A stretch of 64,000 bases of DNA from Knoellia sp. Soil729 (GTDB lineage: Bacteria > Actinomycetota > Actinomycetes > Actinomycetales > Dermatophilaceae). Position numbers and translations under genes: made by a program. The stretch is from assembly GCF_001427985.1 (NCBI RefSeq), contig NZ_LMSA01000002.1, positions 401,550 through 465,549 of the forward strand. The letters are read 5' to 3'. The notes beneath the pieces are model-generated. The model had not been told where the DNA came from. It searched no databases and was given only the letters and a program-made list of their open reading frames with translations. Shown piece after piece: positions 58,539-64,000 of the stretch; the stretch's first letter is position 1, and each line of letters begins with the position of its first letter.

Positions 58539-59533
58539 TTCTGCTCCTCCTCGGAGTCCTCAGCGACCTGCTGGGCCGCTTCGCCACCGGCCGGGACGAA
58601 CCCGGCGGCCTTGGCTGCGTCCGCGGTGCGGAACCAGACCTCGGCCTCGGTCGCGTCGTACCAGCGTGAACCGGGCACGTGGTACTTCATCGAGTCCTTG
58701 TTGCCCTTGACCTCGAAGCCCGCGGGAGCGGAGCCGTCCTCGAGGGCAGCGGAGCTGTCGGCGCCGAAGCCACCGTCGGTGTCCGCGGCGTCCTCGGTGT
58801 CGACGAGCGCGACCGGCGTGTCGGCCTTGGCGGGCTTGTCCGCCTTGGGGGCCTTCTGTGCCTTCTTCGCCTCGGCCGGCTTCTCGGCGGCGGCCTCGAC
58901 GATGGTGACCTCGACGTCAGCGGTCTTGACCTTGGCGACGGGCCCGGCGACGAACGCGTCGAAGGCGGCCTGCGTGAAGACCACGTCGTCGGCGCACAGC
59001 ACGTCGTAGGTGTTGAGCTGGTCGGCGACGATGACGTGGAGGTTGTCCAGGTTGCGCACCGACTTCATCGACACGATGTCGCTGCGGTCGAGGACGACGA
59101 GCATGTTCTTGCGCTCGGTCAGGCCTGCGAGCAGCGAGATGGCTTCCTTGGTCGAGGGAACCTCACCCGTGACGAGCGAGGCCACGACGTGGATGCGGCC
59201 GTGACGAGCCCGGTCCGAGAGGGCGCCGCGCAGGGCAGCAGCCTTCATCTTCTTCGGGGTGCGCTGCGAGTAGTCGCGAGGGGTCGGCCCGTGGACGACG
59301 CCACCACCGGTCCAGTGCGGCGCGCGGGTCGAGCCCGCACGGGCACGACCGGTGCCCTTCTGGCGGTGCGGCTTGCGACCGCCACCGCGGACCTCGCCGC
59401 GGGTCTTGGTCGAGTGCGTGCCCTGGCGCGCCGCAGCGAGCTGGGCGACGACGACCTGGTGGATCAGCGGGACGTTGGTCTGCACGTCGAAGATCTCGGC
59501 GGGCAGCTCGACGTTCACGGTGTTCGTGGCCAT
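58535..59533 (-). CDS. rplD: 50S ribosomal protein L4 with C-terminal extension
   Basis: The first about 210 residues are L4 ([37 protein letters not shown]-type loop here [19 protein letters not shown], and [19 protein letters not shown]). About 120 more follow: an alanine/lysine-rich linker (about 212-245), an acidic stretch, and from residue 272 a domain with [27 protein letters not shown] and [11 protein letters not shown]. This is nearly the same domain as at the end of L17. The ATG at 59533 follows the rplC stop by 5 nt. L4 also acts as S10-operon repressor in some bacteria. Confidence 0.97.
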   Translation of the reverse strand: MATNTVNVELPAEIFDVQTNVPLIHQVVVAQLAAARQGTHSTKTRGEVRGGGRKPHRQKGTGRARAGSTRAPHWTGGGVVHGPTPRDYSQRTPKKMKAAALRGALSDRARHGRIHVVASLVTGEVPSTKEAISLLAGLTERKNMLVVLDRSDIVSMKSVRNLDNLHVIVADQLNTYDVLCADDVVFTQAAFDAFVAGPVAKVKTADVEVTIVEAAAEKPAEAKKAQKAPKADKPAKADTPVALVDTEDAADTDGGFGADSSAALEDGSAPAGFEVKGNKDSMKYHVPGSRWYDATEAEVWFRTADAAKAAGFVPAGGEAAQQVAEDSEEEQK

Positions 59534-59538
59534 GGAGG

Positions 59539-60195
59539 TCACGCTCCCTTCACGGCGTTGCGGACGAGCACGACCGCGCCGCGGGGACCGGGAACGGCGC
59601 CCTTGACGAGCAGCAGTCCCTTGTCGGCGTCGACGGCGTGGATCGTGAGGTTCTGGGTGGTCTGGCGCACGCCACCCATGCGGCCGGCCATGCGCATGCC
59701 CTTGAAGACACGACCCGGGGTGGCGCAGCCACCGATCGAGCCCGGCTTGCGGTGGTTCTTGTGCGCACCGTGGGAGGAGGAGACGCCGTGGAAGCCGTGA
59801 CGCTTCATGACACCGGCGAAGCCCTTGCCCTTGGTGGTGGCGGAGACGTCGACGGCCTGTCCGGCCTCGAACGTCCCGGCGGTGAGCTCCTGGCCCAGCG
59901 AGTACTCGCCGGCGTCCGCGGTGCGGAGCTCGACGAGGTGGCGGCGCGGCGTGACGCCCGCCTTCTCGAAGTGGCCGGTGAGCGGCTTGGTCACCTTGCG
60001 CGGGTCGATCGCGCCGAACGCGATCTGCACCGCGGCGTAGCCGTCGGTCTCGGCGTTGCGGACCTGCGTCACGACGCAGGGTCCGGCCTCGATGACGGTG
60101 ACGGGGACGAGCCGGTTGTCGGCGTCCCACACCTGGGTCATGCCGAGCTTCTTGCCCAGCACGCCCTTCACGGTCTTGGTTGCAATGTCAGTCAT
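59539..60195 (-). CDS. rplC: 50S ribosomal protein L3
   Basis: L3 starts 50S assembly and reaches toward the peptidyl-transferase centre. The 218-residue protein has [20 protein letters not shown] near the start and the central [32 protein letters not shown], which includes the conserved glutamine-loop region. All features are standard. Confidence 0.98.
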   Translation of the reverse strand: MTDIATKTVKGVLGKKLGMTQVWDADNRLVPVTVIEAGPCVVTQVRNAETDGYAAVQIAFGAIDPRKVTKPLTGHFEKAGVTPRRHLVELRTADAGEYSLGQELTAGTFEAGQAVDVSATTKGKGFAGVMKRHGFHGVSSSHGAHKNHRKPGSIGGCATPGRVFKGMRMAGRMGGVRQTTQNLTIHAVDADKGLLLVKGAVPGPRGAVVLVRNAVKGA

Positions 60196-60205
60196 CTGTC
60201 AACCC

Positions 60206-60514
60206 TCAGAGCTTGATCTCGATGTTGACGTCAGCCGGCAGGTCGAGACGCATCAACGAGTCGACGGCCTTGGGCGTCGGGTCGATGATGTCGATGAGGC
60301 GCTTGTGCGTGCGCATCTCGAAGTGCTCGCGGCTGTCCTTGTACTTGTGCGGCGAACGGATGACCACGAAGACGTTCTTCTCCGTGGGCAGCGGCACAGG
60401 GCCGACCACCGTTGCGCCGGCACGGGTCACCGTGTCGACGATCTTCCGCGCCGAGTTGTCGATGACCTCGTGGTCATACGACTTCAAGCGGATGCGGATC
60501 TTCTGTCCCGCCAT
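60206..60514 (-). CDS. rpsJ: 30S ribosomal protein S10
   Basis: S10 (102 residues, [59 protein letters not shown]) is a 30S head protein that also binds NusB in antitermination. It is the first gene of the S10 operon. A Shine-Dalgarno (GGAAG) precedes its ATG. Confidence 0.98.
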   Translation of the reverse strand: MAGQKIRIRLKSYDHEVIDNSARKIVDTVTRAGATVVGPVPLPTEKNVFVVIRSPHKYKDSREHFEMRTHKRLIDIIDPTPKAVDSLMRLDLPADVNIEIKL

Positions 60515-60910
60515 CTTGGCTTCCGTCTCTCTCTCGCCGTCTTCTTACTTCTGTCAATGTGCCGGTCCCGGCTCCGACCCCCGAGGTCGGGCGTGTCGCG
60601 CCCGCTCCGCGGCCCGACGGCATACGCGATCTCTGCGTGGAACCGTCGGATGGATCGTTTCCCCGGAATCCGGGGGCTGCTCGCACCTGCTGTGTGTCGC
60701 CCCGGCCGAACCGGTTCGATGTGTTCTCACAGTCAGGGGGCTAGGTCGGAACCCTTCGAGTGGTCGAAGCATCACGTCCTGCACCAAGCAACCCAGCAAG
60801 TGTGCCAGAGGCGGGGGTGACCTACCAAATCGGGACGGGGGCGGACGGCATACCGGCGCCGGTGGCGCGTCGCTGCGACCCGGGCTGCCGCGCTCCGTCA
60901 GCCCGGAACG
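60515..60910. other. S10-operon upstream region
   Basis: This 396-bp stretch holds no supported gene. It should contain the promoter and leader of the S10 operon (minus strand), but I see no convincing -35/-10 pair. Two copies of the CGGCATAC octamer are present (60619 and 60847), 228 bp apart in the same orientation, and the second lies just downstream of the YihY-family gene. Confidence 0.6.
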
Positions 60911-62005
60911 TCAGTCCTTCGAGCCGTCGTCGCCCGCTCCCCCGCCGTCGGCGTGTGCAACCGCACTCTCCCTCAGCCGTCGGCCCTGCGCCACCCGCTC
61001 CTCCTCCTTGCGCGCCCGCTTGCGCGACCCGGAGTCGTCCCGTGGCGGCAGCTGGAGCGTCTCCTCCGCCTCGATGCCGGCCTGGAGCTGCCGCGAGCGC
61101 TCGAGCTCGGCGTCGACCTCGGCCCCGAAGAGCAGCGCGAGGTTGGTGATCCACAGCCAGAGGAGGAAGACGATGACCCCGGCCAGGGAGCCGTAGGTCT
61201 TGTTGTAGGAACCGAAGTTCGCGACATAGAGCCCGAAGAGCAGCGAGGCGAGCACCCAGACGACGATCGCGACCACGGCTCCGATGCTCACCCACCGGAA
61301 CTTCGGCTGCTTCACGTTGGGGGTGGCGTGGTAGAGCATCGCGACGAGCAGGACCACGACGAGGAGCAGGACGGGCCACTTCGCGATGCTCCAGACGGTC
61401 ACCGCCGTGGAGCCGAGCCCGATCGTTTTCCCCACCGTCTCGGCCACGGGTCCGCTGACGACGAGCCCGACGAGGACCAGGCCCACGAGGACGATGCCGA
61501 CGAGCGTGAGGAGGAGCTGGAGCGGACGGAGCTTCCAGAACGGGCGGCCCTCGTCGATCTCGTAGATCCGGTTGCTCGCGCGGCCGAAGGCACCGACGTA
61601 GCCCGAGGCCGACCAGAGCGCGCCCAGGACACCGGCGAGCAGGGCGAACCCGGCCGAGCTGGTCTGGGTCATCTGCTTGATCGGACCCTCGAGCTGGTTG
61701 GCGACGTCGGACTGGCCGAGGTCGCGCACCATGCCGAGCAGAGTCTGCGTCGTCGACTCCCCCTGCCCGAAGAGCCCGAGCAGCGAGACCAGCGCCAGCA
61801 GCGCCGGGAACAACGCCAGCACGGAGTAGTAGGTCAGCGCGGCAGCGAGGTCGGTGCAGTGGTCGGAGCTGAACTCCGCCCACGCGCGCTTGGCGGTGTA
61901 GCGCCAGGAGGGCTTGGTGATGTCACCCGGCGAGTCGGGCTTCGCCGCCGAGTCTGCAGGCGGTGCCGTCCGGGCCTTCGTCGTGCTCTTCTGCTCGTGT
62001 GCCAT
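60911..62005 (-). CDS. YihY/BrkB-family membrane protein
   Basis: This 364-residue protein has a hydrophilic N-terminal tail of about 35 residues, then about six membrane helices. YihY motifs are seen: LAAALTYYSVLALFPALLALVSLLG near residues 50-75, and YVGAFGRASNRIYEIDEGRPFWKLRPLQLLLTL. The C-terminal tail is charged (RKRARKEEERV). The family was once called ribonuclease BN by mistake; its function is unknown. The ATG at 62005 is preferred to an upstream in-frame GTG. Confidence 0.9.
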   Translation of the reverse strand: MAHEQKSTTKARTAPPADSAAKPDSPGDITKPSWRYTAKRAWAEFSSDHCTDLAAALTYYSVLALFPALLALVSLLGLFGQGESTTQTLLGMVRDLGQSDVANQLEGPIKQMTQTSSAGFALLAGVLGALWSASGYVGAFGRASNRIYEIDEGRPFWKLRPLQLLLTLVGIVLVGLVLVGLVVSGPVAETVGKTIGLGSTAVTVWSIAKWPVLLLVVVLLVAMLYHATPNVKQPKFRWVSIGAVVAIVVWVLASLLFGLYVANFGSYNKTYGSLAGVIVFLLWLWITNLALLFGAEVDAELERSRQLQAGIEAEETLQLPPRDDSGSRKRARKEEERVAQGRRLRESAVAHADGGGAGDDGSKD

Positions 62006-62063
62006 GGGCACCTGATACCCGCCACCGGCAGCGGCATGCGCCGGGACCATGACCTGGACCGGC

Positions 62064-62100
62064 AGGAGCCCCCGCGGGTCCCTGTCCCGCGGGGGCTCCT
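62064..62100 (-). terminator. Terminator after secreted-protein gene
   Basis: A perfect 15-bp GC-rich stem (62064-62078 with 62086-62100) with a 7-nt loop follows the gene at 62119. Confidence 0.85.
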
Positions 62101-62118
62101 GCGTGCATGAGCCTGCGG

Positions 62119-62721
62119 TCAGCGAGGCCCTCCCCCGAGCACACCGGCGTCGAACGCCTTGAGCACCGACGCCTTGTCGGCCTCGGTGAGCGTGCCGTCC
62201 TTCACCGCCGTGTCGAGACGCTGTGACATCGCCGTGCGGTGCTCGGCCTCGCGGGCGCTCTCGAGCGTGTCGAGGGCAGTGGTGACCTTGCTCGCGGAGA
62301 CGCCCAGCTCCTTGGCCAGGGCCGTGACGTATGCCGTCCGGCGGGCTTCGCGGTCCGCCTCGGTGGGCGTGGCGCCCTCCGTCGGCGGCTGTGTGGGCCG
62401 GTTGGCCTCACGCACCGTCGTGATCGCCGCCTGAACCGTGGCCTCGTCGAGGCCGAGCGCCGTGGCCAACGCGGCGGCGTCGGCGCCCTTCATCCCACCC
62501 GGCCCGTGACCGGGTCCACCGGGTCCACCACGGTCACCGGGAGCGCCGGCGGTGGTGCCGCCGGGAGTGGTGGTGCCGGGCTGCTGCGCCGAGGCTGACG
62601 AGCTCGGACTCGGGGTGGGCGTGCTCTCGGCGAGCGCGGCGTTGGCACCGAAGCCGGCGAGCGTCACGGCGGTCGCGCCGGCCACACCGGCCAGTGCGGA
62701 CGTGATGGTGATCCTGGGCAT
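62119..62721 (-). CDS. Small secreted helical protein, function unknown
   Basis: This 200-residue protein has a signal peptide (MPRITITSALAGVAGATAVT, cleavage near ALAES at residue 32), a serine/proline/glycine-rich linker (about 34-78), and a helical part with two related stretches, AAALATALGLDEATVQAAITTV and VTALAKELGVSASKVTTALDTL. The repeat unit (LGxxxxxVxxAL) is like that of small actinobacterial cell-surface proteins with ClpN-like or similar helical repeats; I do not recognise a named family. It is a single-gene unit with its own terminator. Confidence 0.75.
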   Translation of the reverse strand: MPRITITSALAGVAGATAVTLAGFGANAALAESTPTPSPSSSASAQQPGTTTPGGTTAGAPGDRGGPGGPGHGPGGMKGADAAALATALGLDEATVQAAITTVREANRPTQPPTEGATPTEADREARRTAYVTALAKELGVSASKVTTALDTLESAREAEHRTAMSQRLDTAVKDGTLTEADKASVLKAFDAGVLGGGPR

Positions 62722-62880
62722 GAGGGGTGTCCTCTCGTCTCAAGCCGACCCGGAGTGGTCGACCTGTTCGCTCAAGACTGGGCCGTCGGTCTGTCGCGAG
62801 CCCATGGCCGACCTGTCACTCACCTGTGTGGCCAGCAGTGCCGGCCCCGGGCACGTGGACGGACCACCGAGGACGTGCGG

Positions 62881-62915
62881 AAGGGCCCCGCCTGCACGAA
62901 GCAGACGGGGCCCTT
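62881..62915 (-). terminator. Terminator of tuf
   Basis: Arms of 15 nt (AAGGGCCCCGCCTGC at 62881, partner 62901-62915) pair at 14 positions around a 5-nt loop, 69 bp after the tuf stop. Outermost A/T pairs give a short T-run. Confidence 0.85.
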
Positions 62916-62983
62916 CTCGAGTGCGTCAGGAACGCAGTAGTCGGTCGATCAAGCTCGCCCGACGACGACGACGTCGTCGACTG

Positions 62984-64000
62984 TTACTTGGTGATCTTGG
63001 TGACGCGACCGGCGCCGACGGTCCGGCCACCCTCACGGATGGCGAACTTGAGGCCCTCTTCCATGGCGATCGGCTGGATGAGCTCGACCGACATCTCGGT
63101 GTTGTCACCGGGCATGACCATCTCGGTGCCCTCGGGCAGGGAGACGACGCCGGTGACGTCCGTGGTGCGGAAGTAGAACTGGGGACGGTAGTTGTCGTAG
63201 AACGGCGTGTGACGGCCACCCTCATCCTTGGACAGGATGACGACGTTCGCGTCGAAGTTCGTGTGCGGCGTGATCGAGCCCGGCTTGCAGATGACCTGGC
63301 CGCGCTCGACGTCCTCGCGCTTGATGCCACGGATGAGCAGGCCGACGTTCTCGCCCGCACGACCCTCGTCGAGGAGCTTGCGGAACATCTCGATGCCGGT
63401 GACCGTGGTCTTGGTCGCGGGGCCCTCGTGGATGCCGACGATCTCGACGTCCTCGTTGACCTTGAGGATGCCACGCTCGATACGGCCGGTGACGACGGTG
63501 CCACGACCGGTGATCGTGAAGACGTCCTCGACGGGCATGAGGAACGGCTTGTCCACGTCACGCTCGGGCTCGGGGATGGTCTCGTCGACTGCATCCATGA
63601 GCTCGAGAACGGTCTTGCCCCACTCGGCGTCGCCCTCGAGCGCCTTGAGCGCCGAGACCTTGACCACGGGGACGTCGTCGCCCGGGAACTCGTAGGCCGA
63701 GAGGAGCTCACGGACCTCCATCTCGACGAGCTCGAGGATCTCCTCGTCGTCGACCATGTCGGCCTTGTTGAGCGCCACCACGATGTAGGGGACGCCAACC
63801 TGGCGGGCCAGGATGATGTGCTCCTTGGTCTGCGGCATGGGGCCGTCAGTGGCGGCCACGACCAGGATCGCACCGTCCATCTGGGCAGCACCGGTGATCA
63901 TGTTCTTGACGTAGTCCGCGTGACCGGGGCAGTCAACGTGTGCGTAGTGACGCTTCTCGGTCTGGTACTCGATGTGCGCGATGGAGATGGTGATACCGCG
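62984..64000 (-). CDS. tuf: Elongation factor Tu (partial; N-terminus beyond the window)
   Basis: EF-Tu brings aminoacyl-tRNA to the ribosome. The 338 residues present start within the G domain: [20 protein letters not shown], then G3 DCPGH, G4 NKAD ([11 protein letters not shown]) and domains 2 and 3, ending [14 protein letters not shown]. About 59 N-terminal residues, including the P-loop, lie beyond position 64000. Further right one would expect fusA, rpsG and rpsL. Usually tuf is close to rpsJ; here two unrelated genes lie between. Confidence 0.98.
   Translation of the reverse strand, partial: RGITISIAHIEYQTEKRHYAHVDCPGHADYVKNMITGAAQMDGAILVVAATDGPMPQTKEHIILARQVGVPYIVVALNKADMVDDEEILELVEMEVRELLSAYEFPGDDVPVVKVSALKALEGDAEWGKTVLELMDAVDETIPEPERDVDKPFLMPVEDVFTITGRGTVVTGRIERGILKVNEDVEIVGIHEGPATKTTVTGIEMFRKLLDEGRAGENVGLLIRGIKREDVERGQVICKPGSITPHTNFDANVVILSKDEGGRHTPFYDNYRPQFYFRTTDVTGVVSLPEGTEMVMPGDNTEMSVELIQPIAMEEGLKFAIREGGRTVGAGRVTKITK

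Noticed and set aside
60515-60910. A clear promoter for the S10 operon
   Set aside because: Several TTG-containing hexamers occur but none has a TANNNT box at 16-19 bp, so no promoter is claimed.

Overview
The window is about 70% G+C by eye and carries a typical high-GC Gram-positive (actinobacterial) gene set. Markers are class II fructose-1,6-bisphosphatase GlpX beside a DUF4245 gene, a zinc-type S14, a LID-less adenylate kinase, GTG starts, and many TANNNT boxes 6-8 nt before start codons (leaderless mRNAs). The gene set fits a member of the Micrococcales such as the Intrasporangiaceae; that placement is inference, not something the sequence proves. No tRNA, rRNA, CRISPR array, insertion sequence or prophage was seen.

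Left part (1-21 kb) is mixed housekeeping: ychF, a NUDIX hydrolase, a NarL-type two-component system, rmuC, ispH, xseA-xseB, glpX with a PfkB kinase, a beta-carbonic anhydrase, a MOSC protein, ohr, a GH1 beta-glucosidase and a polar amino-acid ABC importer. Two genes here are broken. A class I fumarase has lost about 200 internal residues and now reads in frame into the carbonic anhydrase. A YqcI/YcgG (GntA-like) gene survives only as its C-terminal end beside a DUF1989 gene.

Middle (21-48 kb): the usual actinobacterial string from adk to glmM (secY-adk-map-infA-rpmJ-rpsM-rpsK-rpsD-rpoA-rplQ-truA-rplM-rpsI-glmM) is present in order on the minus strand but is broken up by inserted metabolic cassettes. 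These are a methylmalonyl-CoA mutase cluster (mutA-mutB-meaB), two RibD/DHFR-like reductases, an LLM oxidoreductase, a TDT-family transporter, an FMN reductase, two MFS transporters, a regulator/exporter pair, and a secreted GH13 amylase with three X25-type modules.

Right part (48-64 kb) is the S10-spc ribosomal cluster (rpsJ to adk) in compact overlapping order, then a YihY-family membrane protein, a small secreted protein and the 3' part of tuf, which runs off the window.

Three signals cut across the genes. (1) The nonamer ACGGCATAC/GTATGCCGT and its core CGGCATAC are strongly over-represented (40 copies of the octamer counted by eye), in both orientations, in all reading frames and between genes. 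(2) Two sequence-related families of long perfect or near-perfect hairpins (four copies of one, three of the other) sit at gene ends. (3) Ribosomal proteins L4 and L17 carry nearly the same extra C-terminal domain.
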